In this document: positions 1-5,481 of the stretch, piece after piece
How the letters are laid out: each line of letters starts with the position of its first letter
Numbering within the stretch: the first letter of the stretch is position 1
Origin: Clostridiaceae bacterium UBA6110
GTDB taxonomy: Bacteria > Bacillota > Clostridia > Clostridiales > Clostridiaceae
Reading direction: 5' to 3'
Length of the DNA stretch: 5,755 nucleotides
Assembly (NCBI GenBank): GCA_002428415.1
Contig: DIWI01000114.1
Span: 22,668 to 28,422 of the forward strand
Notes under the pieces: model-generated
Database searches by the model: none
Told to the model about the DNA's origin: nothing
Seen by the model: the letters and a program-made list of their open reading frames with translations, nothing else
Program-made: the position numbers and the translations under genes

Positions 1-581
1 ACCTTAGCCTTCCTCTGGAAGTCGGTAGTGGTAGGCCCCGGACAAAGAGCCGTTACAGTAACACCAGTACCCTCAAGCTCATGGGACAGCGCCTCTGACA
101 AACTCAGCACGTATGCCTTTGATGCATAATATGCCGCCATGAGCGGTCCCGGCTGGAATGCGGCTGTTGATGCTATATTCAGGACCATGCCGCGGTTCAC
201 CCTTACCATTTTGGGAAGCAGAAGCCTTGTGAGCTCTGTTAGGGATATTATGTTCAGATTCAGAAGATCAGTCGTTTCAGAGAGGTCCAGCTCATGGAAC
301 AGTCCATAGCATCCTATTCCGGCATTGTTAACAAGATTCTCAATCTCGATCCCCATTCCTGAAACTTCGTCAAAAACCTCCCCGGCTGCACCTCTCCTGG
401 ACAGGTCTTTGACAATCGGTACTATGTCGATCCCATATTTCCTGCTGTAGAAGCCCTTTATGCTTTCAAGCTTGTCACGGCTTCTTGCAACCAGCACCAG
501 GTCATTTCCATCCTTAGCGAACAGCTTCATGAGCTCGTAGCCTATCCCGCTTGTCGCTCCGGTTATCATGGTATATCCCAT
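1..581 (-). CDS. Short-chain dehydrogenase/reductase (SDR, DltE-like COG0300 type), C-terminus cut off by the window edge
   Basis: Classical SDR oxidoreductase, predicted cytosolic and NADP(H)-dependent; the substrate cannot be told. The first 193 codons are present and open at position 1. Classical SDRs run to about 250-270 residues, so the C-terminal substrate-binding part is missing because of the window, not through mutation. From the N-terminus I see the dinucleotide-binding glycine motif TGATSGIG (residues 7-14), Arg33 and Arg35 after the second strand (typical of NADP preference), Asp59-Leu60, NNAG (85-88), and the complete catalytic tetrad Asn110, Ser138, Tyr151, Lys155 (Y-x-x-x-K), followed by CPGP (180-183). 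The spacing is textbook. The start is the ATG at 579-581; AAGGTGGG lies 6 bases upstream, and the next Met (residue 5) would be too far from it. The gene follows the tkt terminator and has its own promoter candidates, so it is probably a separate unit. The family assignment is firm; the exact role is unknown. Confidence 0.93.
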   Translation of the reverse strand, partial: MGYTMITGATSGIGYELMKLFAKDGNDLVLVARSRDKLESIKGFYSRKYGIDIVPIVKDLSRRGAAGEVFDEVSGMGIEIENLVNNAGIGCYGLFHELDLSETTDLLNLNIISLTELTRLLLPKMVRVNRGMVLNIASTAAFQPGPLMAAYYASKAYVLSLSEALSHELEGTGVTVTALCPGPTTTDFQRKAK

Positions 582-618
582 CGAAATCCCACCTTTATTA
601 AATACATGTTCCATCCCC

Positions 619-647
619 ATTATATTCCTCATTTCCTGCAGTATAAA
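619..647 (-). promoter_or_regulatory. Candidate sigma-A promoter for the SDR gene (proximal)
   Basis: On the minus strand there is a perfect -10 TATAAT (619-624), a 17-base spacer and a partial -35 TTTATA (642-647, 4 of 6 matches). Transcription would begin near 612, about 30 bases before the SDR start codon. It lies just downstream of the tkt terminator, where a new promoter is expected. The -35 is weak and an alternative promoter lies slightly upstream. Confidence 0.45.
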
Positions 648-669
648 GGAAACGTTTTCTCCCATTCAA
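640..669 (-). promoter_or_regulatory. Alternative sigma-A promoter for the SDR gene (distal)
   Basis: On the minus strand, -35 TTGAAT (664-669, 4 of 6) and -10 TATACT (640-645, 5 of 6) are separated by 18 bases. It overlaps the proximal candidate, so either or both may be used. Sequence alone cannot choose between them. Confidence 0.35.
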
Positions 670-680
670 AAATACATTTG

Positions 681-712
681 AAATTGAAAAGGACCCCGCT
701 CATGCGGGGTCC
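681..712 (-). terminator. Intrinsic terminator of tkt
   Basis: A perfect 9-bp stem GGACCCCGC/GCGGGGTCC (691-699 with 704-712) closes a 4-base loop. Read on the minus strand it is followed by TTTTCAATTT (681-690). It lies 30 bases after the tkt stop codon. On the plus strand no T-run follows, so it acts in the minus direction only. Confidence 0.9.
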
Positions 713-734
713 GGTATCCTGCTAATGCAGGACC
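713..734 (-). other. Second small hairpin between the tkt stop and its terminator
   Basis: TCCTGC (717-722) and GCAGGA (727-732) form a 6-bp perfect stem around a TAAT loop. Two more G-C pairs (713-714 with 733-734) can form past a 2-base bulge. It directly abuts the terminator stem and has no T-run of its own. It may protect the mRNA 3' end or simply assist folding; that role is inferred. Confidence 0.5.
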
Positions 735-742
735 TATTTATG

Positions 743-2740
743 CTATTTAACTAAGGATTTTACCTTTTCAACCACATTTGCAACTGAGAAGCCATACTTT
801 TCAAGGACTATGCTCTCCGGTGCTGATGCTCCGAAGGTGCTGATTCCTATCATGACTCCCTCGTCACCGATGTATCTTTCCCATCCTAGAGGATTTGCCA
901 TCTCAACTCCAACCCTCTTCTTTACCTTAGGGTCTATGACTGAATCCCTGTATTCCTTTGACTGCTTCTCAAACCTGTCCCATGAAGGCATCGATACTAC
1001 GGATACATCTATGCCTTCTGAAAGGAGCGCCTGCTGAGCCTCGTATGCAAGAGGAACCTCTGAGCCAGTTGCAAGTATCAGAGCATCGGCTGTTTCCTTC
1101 TTTGCAGGGGATACTATGTATGCTCCCTTTTCAACTCCTGCGATTGCAGTTTCAGCTGTCGAAGGAAGAGTCTTCAGGTCCTGCCTGGTGAGTACAAGAA
1201 CTGTCGGTTGGTTCTTTGACTCAAGTGCAAGTTTCCATGCTGCTATGGACTCGTTTCCGTCTGCAGGCCTTATGACTGACAGTCCGGGCATTGCCCTGAG
1301 AGATGGAAGGTGCTCTACAGGCTCATGAGTCGGTCCGTCTTCGCCAACTGCTATTGAGTCGTGGGTGAATACATAGGTAACAGGAAGTCCCATGAGTGCC
1401 GATAATCTCATTGCCGGTCTCACATAGTCAGCGAATACGAAGAATGTTCCTCCGTATACTTTAAGGCCACCATGGAGAGCAATTCCGTTCATAGCTGCTC
1501 CCATTGCGAATTCCCTTACTCCGAACCAGATGTTCTTTCCTTCATAGCTCTCTGCAGAGAAGTCCGCGACTCCCTTGACGTTAGTCTTGTTTGAGCCTGC
1601 AAGGTCAGCTGAACCTCCGAAGAAGCTTGGAACCTTCTTGGAGATATAGTTTATTATCTCTCCTGAGGAATTCCTTGTAGCTACCTTCTTGCCGGATTCG
1701 TACATTGGGAACTCTTTCTCCCAGTTTTCCGGAAGCTTCCCTGCGATTGAGGCCGTCAGCTCTTCCGCGAGCTTCGGATAGTTTGCCCTGTACTGGGTGA
1801 ACAGGTCGTTCCAGGCTTCATTGGCCTTCACGCCTACCGATTCTATATTGCTTTTGAATGTTTCATAAGCTGTCTGAGGTACCTCGAACTCACCGTAGTT
1901 GTAGTTGAAGTATTCCTTGGTCTTCCTGACACCCTCGGCTCCCAGCGGTGATCCGTGGACCTTCGATGTGCCTGCGTCAGGTGAACCTATTCCTATTACG
2001 GACTTGATCTCTATGATTGTAGGCTTCTCTGTCTCTTCCTTGGCAAGAGCTATGGCATGCTCAACACCCTCAAGGTCGTTGGCATCTTCGACTCTAAGAT
2101 ACTGCCAGCCGTAAGCCTCATATCTGCCTTTGATATTCTCGGAGAATGACTTGTTAAGTCTTCCATCAAGTGAGATGTCATTCGAATCATAAAGTATAAC
2201 CAGCTTTCCAAGCTTCAGGTGACCTGCAAGGGATGAGGCTTCGCCTGATACCCCTTCCATAAGGTCTCCGTCTCCGCAGAGTACATAAGTGTGGTGGTTT
2301 ACCACATTGAAGTTTTCTCTGTTATACTTTGCTCCAAGATGGCTTTCAGCCATTGCCATTCCTACAGCCATGGCGATTCCCTGTCCAAGGGGTCCTGTAG
2401 TTGCTTCTACTCCGACAGTATGGCCGAACTCAGGATGACCTGGAGTCTTCGATCCCCACTGTCTGAAGTTCTTCACTTCCTCAAGAGAAAGGTCGTAACC
2501 TGAAAGATGGAGCAGGCTGTAGAGCAGTGCCGAACCATGTCCTGCTGAAAGAACGAACCTGTCTCTATTGAACCAGGTAGGATTCTTAGGATTGTGGTTC
2601 ATGCTCCTTGTCCAAAGTACATACGCAAAGGGTGCAGCACCAAGCGGAAGGCCCGGATGGCCTGAGTTTGCCTTCTGAACGGCTTCGATGGACAGTGCCC
2701 TGACGGCATTGATTGAAAGCGTGTCTTTTTCGTTAAACAT
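743..2740 (-). CDS. tkt: Transketolase
   Basis: Thiamine diphosphate (ThDP)- and Mg-dependent transketolase, a cytosolic enzyme that moves two-carbon ketol units between sugar phosphates in the non-oxidative pentose phosphate pathway. It is full length: 665 residues from the chosen start, against roughly 650-680 for bacterial family members. Numbering from the upstream ATG at 2746, I see GHPGLPLG (29-36), AGHGS (69-72), the ThDP/metal motif GDGDLMEG (158-165) closing with DSN (187-189), and KVHGSPLG (262-269). The second half has TRNS (357-360), GVREF with the catalytic Glu412, and HDSIAVGEDGPTHEPVEHL (462-480) with its active-site histidines. The C-terminal transketolase domain covers about 540-667. 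All three domains are on one chain, unlike the split two-gene transketolases of many anaerobes. I chose the ATG at 2738-2740 because GGAGG lies 6 bases before it but touches the earlier ATG at 2746. The gene has its own promoter and terminator, so it is probably monocistronic. Confidence 0.97.
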   Translation of the reverse strand: MFNEKDTLSINAVRALSIEAVQKANSGHPGLPLGAAPFAYVLWTRSMNHNPKNPTWFNRDRFVLSAGHGSALLYSLLHLSGYDLSLEEVKNFRQWGSKTPGHPEFGHTVGVEATTGPLGQGIAMAVGMAMAESHLGAKYNRENFNVVNHHTYVLCGDGDLMEGVSGEASSLAGHLKLGKLVILYDSNDISLDGRLNKSFSENIKGRYEAYGWQYLRVEDANDLEGVEHAIALAKEETEKPTIIEIKSVIGIGSPDAGTSKVHGSPLGAEGVRKTKEYFNYNYGEFEVPQTAYETFKSNIESVGVKANEAWNDLFTQYRANYPKLAEELTASIAGKLPENWEKEFPMYESGKKVATRNSSGEIINYISKKVPSFFGGSADLAGSNKTNVKGVADFSAESYEGKNIWFGVREFAMGAAMNGIALHGGLKVYGGTFFVFADYVRPAMRLSALMGLPVTYVFTHDSIAVGEDGPTHEPVEHLPSLRAMPGLSVIRPADGNESIAAWKLALESKNQPTVLVLTRQDLKTLPSTAETAIAGVEKGAYIVSPAKKETADALILATGSEVPLAYEAQQALLSEGIDVSVVSMPSWDRFEKQSKEYRDSVIDPKVKKRVGVEMANPLGWERYIGDEGVMIGISTFGASAPESIVLEKYGFSVANVVEKVKSLVK

Positions 2741-2746
2741 TTTCAT

Positions 2747-2751
2747 CCTCC
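2747..2751 (-). promoter_or_regulatory. Shine-Dalgarno of tkt; decides the start codon
   Basis: GGAGG on the minus strand abuts an ATG (2746) with no spacer and lies 6 bases before a second in-frame ATG (2740). Efficient initiation needs roughly 5-9 bases, so the second ATG should be the true start and the protein two residues shorter than the longest frame. Confidence 0.75.
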
Positions 2752-2765
2752 GTGTCGATATTAGA

Positions 2766-2829
2766 AATTTTTTTCAGTAAACGAGTATAATCCACAACTA
2801 TTATATCATAGCTCGGCAATTTTTTTCAG
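2766..2829. repeat. Two 12-bp direct repeats flanking the tkt -10 element
   Basis: AATTTTTTTCAG occurs exactly at 2766-2777 and 2818-2829, 52 bases start to start (close to five helical turns). On the minus strand one copy sits at the -35/upstream side of the tkt promoter and the other in the 5' leader. The T7 core makes a chance match in AT-rich DNA possible. No regulator can be named. Confidence 0.5.
2800..2808 (-). promoter_or_regulatory. Extended -10 promoter of tkt
   Basis: Minus-strand TGATATAAT (2800-2808) is a perfect -10 with the TGn extension. No good -35 lies 16-18 bases upstream; the region there is A-rich, consistent with an extended -10 promoter. The start would be near 2793, giving a leader of about 50 bases. 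A weaker TATACT (2784-2789) further downstream lacks a -35. Confidence 0.55.
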
Positions 2830-2874
2830 AAAAGTTCATATGAAATGTGAAATGATTCAAGTGGACTCAGACAG

Positions 2875-2908
2875 AAAAAGGACCCCTGCTGATCAAAACA
2901 GAGGTCCT
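2875..2908 (-). terminator. Intrinsic terminator of the tyrS-phosphoesterase operon
   Basis: On the minus strand AGGACCTCTG (2899-2908) pairs with CAGGGGTCCT (2879-2888) over 10 bp with one G-U, around a 10-base loop, and runs into TTTTT (2875-2879, overlapping the stem end by one base). It begins 9 bases after the phosphoesterase stop codon. Confidence 0.88.
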
Positions 2909-2917
2909 GTAACATGC

Positions 2918-3610
2918 CTATTCCTTTATGAGCACCGGCCTGAAGCCGATATGGTCGCATGATGTGAGGATATATTCAACTCCCTTGCGGGTCCCCTCCA
3001 TCACTCTCTTAAGTGCGTTTCCGTGAAGATGTCCGTAGATCACCTTCTCCACGCTGTACTCCTCAAATAGGTCTGTGAAGGCTGAATCCTGAAATGTTTC
3101 ATTTGTCGGAGGGTAGTGTATCATTGCGATTATCCCCTTCTCCGCCACCCTTTTCGCAGATTCCAGGGAAAGCCTCATCCTGATAAGCTCCCTTTCGAAT
3201 ATCTTCCTGTCGTTCTCCTCGTCAAAGGTTGAACTTCCTGGTATCATCCATCCTCTGGAACCACATACAGCATAACCATCCCAAAGGAAGCTGTTATTCT
3301 GTATGAAGTCTATGTCAGGATACATGCTGTTGAGCTTTGTTATGCCCTTCCACCAGTAATCGTGGTTTCCCTTGATGAGTATCTTCCTTCCGGGAAGGCC
3401 TGACAGATAGTCAAGGTCCTGCTTTCCGGAATCCATCCTCAGTGACCATGAAAGGTCCCCTGCCATAAGTACCGTATCGGAATCCCTTACAATCTCCCTC
3501 CAGTTGTCCTCAATCTTCTGCTGATGGTCTTTCCAGACATCAGAGAATACATCCATTGGCTTCTCACCTGACAAGGAGAGGTGAAGGTCCGAGATTGCAT
3601 ATAGCGCCAT
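2918..3610 (-). CDS. Calcineurin-like metallophosphoesterase (COG1768-type predicted phosphohydrolase)
   Basis: Predicted cytosolic two-metal phosphoesterase of 230 residues; the substrate is unknown. The full metal-binding set of the calcineurin-like fold is visible: D-x-H at Asp8/His10 (SDLHL), GD at 51-52 (MAGDLSW), GNHD at 81-84 followed by YWW, a lone His165 (MIHYPP), and GHLH at 193-196. There is no signal peptide or membrane segment, and the length fits single-domain bacterial members. The start ATG (3608-3610) shares its A with the tyrS TAA stop (TAATG). No good ribosome binding site lies upstream, since those bases are the last tyrS codons, so translation probably depends on ribosomes finishing tyrS. 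It is therefore the second gene of a tyrS operon and is followed at once by a terminator. Family certain; function open. Hydrolysis of a dinucleotide such as Ap4A, a side product of aminoacyl-tRNA synthetases, is only a guess from context. Confidence 0.92.
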   Translation of the reverse strand: MALYAISDLHLSLSGEKPMDVFSDVWKDHQQKIEDNWREIVRDSDTVLMAGDLSWSLRMDSGKQDLDYLSGLPGRKILIKGNHDYWWKGITKLNSMYPDIDFIQNNSFLWDGYAVCGSRGWMIPGSSTFDEENDRKIFERELIRMRLSLESAKRVAEKGIIAMIHYPPTNETFQDSAFTDLFEEYSVEKVIYGHLHGNALKRVMEGTRKGVEYILTSCDHIGFRPVLIKE

Positions 3611-4830
3611 TATCTGTTCAACAGGATCCTGTAGAAGTGCTTCTTGCCCTTCTTGACAAGCACGGAATCCTCCTCGAAATCGCTCAAGGCAAGCTTATGC
3701 ATTGGATCCGCCACCTTCTGGTCCTTTATGGTAACTCCGCCCTGAGCTATGTTTCTTCTTCCCTCTGCCTTGGACGGGAAGACCCCACCCTTTACGAGGA
3801 TGTCCAGGAGCGTTCCTTCAAGGTCTTCAGCGGTAATTTCTATGGTAGGGACATTGCTCATGTCTCCGCCCTTCTCAAACAATGCTTCTGCAGCGCTCTT
3901 GGCCTTTTCAGCCTCCTCCGCTCCATGCACGTTCTTGGTTATCTCATAAGCCAGGACCTTCTTGAACTCGTTGATGTTGACTCCTTCTGCGCTTTCCATG
4001 TTGTCAATGTCCTCGACAGGCACGAATGTAAGCAGCCTCAGGCACTTGAACACATCAGCGTCGTCAACGTTCCTCCAGTACTGGTAGAAGTCGTAAACCG
4101 AAGTCTTTTCAGCATCGAGCCAAAGCGCTCCATTCACTGTCTTGCCCATCTTCTGGCCCTGTGAGTTGGTTAGAAGCGCACAGGTCATTGCATATGCAGG
4201 TTTTCTTTCCTTTCTTCTGATAAGGTCAGCTCCAGCCAGCATGTTGGACCACTGGTCATCACCACCAAGCTGCATGGTGCAGCCATAGTTCTGGTTCAGG
4301 TACAGGAAGTCATAGCCCTGCATCAGCATGTAGTTGAACTCAAGGAAGGAAAGACCTTTCTCAAGCCTCAGCTTTATGCTTTCTGCCCTGAGCATGTTGT
4401 TGACTGAAAAATGGACACCTACATCCCTCAGGAAATCCACATAATTAAGGTTGAGCAGCCAGTCTGAGTTGTTTGCAAGGATAGCCTTGTCATCGGAGAA
4501 ATCTATGAACTTCTCCATCTGCTTCTTTATGGCCGCTGCATTCGCTGCTATGGTTTCCTTAGTCATCATGGACCTCATGTCGGTCTTTCCCGAAGGGTCT
4601 CCGATCATGGCGGTACCGCCTCCAAGAAGCGCTATGGGCCTGTGTCCCGCCCTCTGCATGTGAGCCATGAACATCAGGGCTATGAAATGCCCCACGTGAA
4701 GGCTGTCTGCAGTCGGGTCGAAGCCTATATAGAAAGTGACCCTGTCATTTTCCAAAAGGTCCCTTATCTCTTCCTCATGAGTCATCTGTTTTATGTAGCC
4801 TCTTCTCTGAAGCTCCTCGAAAACGCTCAT
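3610..4830 (-). CDS. tyrS: Tyrosyl-tRNA synthetase (tyrosine--tRNA ligase)
   Basis: Class I aminoacyl-tRNA synthetase that activates tyrosine with ATP and attaches it to tRNA-Tyr in the cytosol. Numbering from the upstream ATG at 4836, the Rossmann catalytic domain shows YIGFDPTADSLHVGH (36-50), where HVGH is the HIGH signature, and GGGTAMIGDPSGK (72-84). It continues with YMLMQGYDF (169-177), with the Gln, Tyr and Asp that contact tyrosine, GGDDQWSN (191-198), and KMGKT (229-233), the KMSKS signature. An alpha-helical anticodon domain follows, then a C-terminal S4 RNA-binding domain from about 343 to 405 (FPSKAEGRR, GGVTI). Length is about 406, normal for bacterial TyrRS. I chose the ATG at 4828-4830 because AGGAGGA lies right next to the ATG at 4836 but 7 bases from its GG core to the inner ATG. 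It is the first gene of an operon with the downstream phosphoesterase. Its short leader has no room for a T-box. Confidence 0.97.
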   Translation of the reverse strand: MSVFEELQRRGYIKQMTHEEEIRDLLENDRVTFYIGFDPTADSLHVGHFIALMFMAHMQRAGHRPIALLGGGTAMIGDPSGKTDMRSMMTKETIAANAAAIKKQMEKFIDFSDDKAILANNSDWLLNLNYVDFLRDVGVHFSVNNMLRAESIKLRLEKGLSFLEFNYMLMQGYDFLYLNQNYGCTMQLGGDDQWSNMLAGADLIRRKERKPAYAMTCALLTNSQGQKMGKTVNGALWLDAEKTSVYDFYQYWRNVDDADVFKCLRLLTFVPVEDIDNMESAEGVNINEFKKVLAYEITKNVHGAEEAEKAKSAAEALFEKGGDMSNVPTIEITAEDLEGTLLDILVKGGVFPSKAEGRRNIAQGGVTIKDQKVADPMHKLALSDFEEDSVLVKKGKKHFYRILLNR

Positions 4831-4836
4831 CTTCAT

Positions 4837-4843
4837 TCCTCCT
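4837..4843 (-). promoter_or_regulatory. Shine-Dalgarno of tyrS; decides the start codon
   Basis: AGGAGGA on the minus strand, nearly full complement to the 16S rRNA tail. Its GGAGG core ends one base before an ATG at 4836 and seven before the in-frame ATG at 4830, so the inner ATG is favoured. The arrangement (SD, ATG, Lys codon, ATG) is the same as in tkt. Confidence 0.75.
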
Positions 4844-4863
4844 AAGCAATCTTTATCCTTAAT

Positions 4864-4892
4864 AGTATATCTGCAAAACCTGATTTTGTGAA
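4864..4892 (-). promoter_or_regulatory. Sigma-A promoter of the tyrS operon
   Basis: On the minus strand -35 TTCACA (4887-4892, 5 of 6), a 17-base spacer, and -10 TATACT (4864-4869, 5 of 6). The predicted start near 4857 leaves a leader of roughly 25 bases. It sits between the terminator of the preceding gene and tyrS, so tyrS is transcribed independently. Confidence 0.72.
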
Positions 4893-4947
4893 TAGCACCA
4901 GTTGTTTAAGCACATCATGAAAATCTGCCGATCCAGGCATTCAGGGC

Positions 4948-4973
4948 AAAAAAAAAGCCCCTTCGGGCTTTTT
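4948..4973 (-). terminator. Intrinsic terminator of the P-loop gene (symmetrical, could also act on the plus strand)
   Basis: AAAAAGCCC (4952-4960) and GGGCTTTTT (4965-4973) pair perfectly around a 4-base CTTC loop (GAAG on the minus strand). On the minus strand the stem runs into nine T bases (4948-4956 as A on plus). It starts 11 bases after the stop of the upstream gene. A T-run exists on both strands, but there is no plus-strand gene for it to serve. Confidence 0.92.
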
Positions 4974-4984
4974 ATCAAAAAGGA

Positions 4985-5398
4985 TCAGATGACCTTGAAC
5001 TTTTCCAAATCACTTGTGCCGAGTTCACCCTCGTCATGCATTGTAATCATAAGATTAACATTATGCTTCTCAGAAAATTGCTGGAGTTTGTTGAATACCT
5101 TCTCCGTCGTCTCGTCCTTCTTGTCCAGCGTATTGAAGAGCCCGTCTACGAATATGGTCTCTACGTCATAGTTTGTGGAAATTATCCCTGAAAGGAATCC
5201 GTATATCGCCTTGTAGTCCTTGAGCTCGAAATCTTCGGTGTTAATGAACCTGATGTGCCTGTCCAGTTCGTGGATCGCCCTGTTGTCATCGTCAATGTAG
5301 ACTACTGTCCCCTTTGCCGACTTTACCTGTTCATTGGCAAGAGATACCATTCTTTTGCTCTTCCCCGAGCCTCTCTTGCCATAAATAACCTGTATCAT
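4985..5398 (-). CDS. Small P-loop NTPase of unknown function
   Basis: Predicted cytosolic ATP/GTP-binding protein of 137 residues from the chosen start; I cannot give a function. Numbering from a possible GTG at 5407, strand IQVIYG leads into a perfect Walker A GKRGSGKS (10-17). A hydrophobic strand ending in a single acid, TIFVDG (84-89, Asp88), is the likely Walker B, and NLMITMH (118-124) fits the following core strand. There is no second Walker B acid next to Asp88, no recognisable partner domain, and no membrane segment or signal peptide. The size and the VDG motif recall, from memory, short conserved ATP-binding proteins of clostridia, some of them automatically labelled PilT-like without basis. 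I chose the ATG at 5396-5398: AAGGGG lies 10 bases upstream of it and only one base from the GTG, and P-loop proteins usually begin just before this strand. It is a single-gene unit with its own strong promoter and terminator. Confidence 0.85.
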   Translation of the reverse strand: MIQVIYGKRGSGKSKRMVSLANEQVKSAKGTVVYIDDDNRAIHELDRHIRFINTEDFELKDYKAIYGFLSGIISTNYDVETIFVDGLFNTLDKKDETTEKVFNKLQQFSEKHNVNLMITMHDEGELGTSDLEKFKVI

Positions 5399-5408
5399 GT
5401 CAACCACA

Positions 5409-5414
5409 CCCCTT
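5409..5414 (-). promoter_or_regulatory. Ribosome binding site of the P-loop gene; supports the ATG start
   Basis: AAGGGG on the minus strand lies 10 bases before the ATG at 5398 and 1 base before an in-frame GTG at 5407. The ATG is preferred. The site is weaker than those of tkt and tyrS. Confidence 0.5.
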
Positions 5415-5430
5415 AAATATATTATAGGCT

Positions 5431-5448
5431 GTAAACCTTTAACCTTAC
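5431..5448. repeat. Doubled AACCTT motif at the P-loop gene transcription start
   Basis: AACCTT occurs at 5434-5439 and 5441-5446, seven bases apart, flanked by inverted GTAA (5431-5434) and TTAC (5445-5448). It covers the predicted start point of transcription, where a repressor could bind. Short repeats in AT-rich DNA are often chance. Confidence 0.3.
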
Positions 5449-5452
5449 TAAC

Positions 5453-5481
5453 ATTATATGATTATCAGAAAATTAAGTCAA
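5453..5481 (-). promoter_or_regulatory. Near-consensus sigma-A promoter of the P-loop gene
   Basis: On the minus strand -35 TTGACT (5476-5481, 5 of 6), a 17-base spacer, and a perfect -10 TATAAT (5453-5458). The start would be near 5446, giving a leader of about 48 bases. This is the best-matching promoter in the window. A second TATAAT at 5421-5426 has no matching -35. Confidence 0.8.

Noticed and set aside
810..1328. Several overlapping plus-strand open frames of 70-77 codons inside tkt
   Set aside because: All lie antisense to the conserved C-terminal half of transketolase, overlap each other, and lack motifs or initiation signals.
3556..4164. Plus-strand open frame of about 200 codons antisense to tyrS and the phosphoesterase start
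   Set aside because: It lies opposite two well-supported genes, shows no family motif, and its repetitive Leu/Ser/Val make-up is what the antisense of coding DNA gives. No plus-strand promoter or ribosome binding site was seen.
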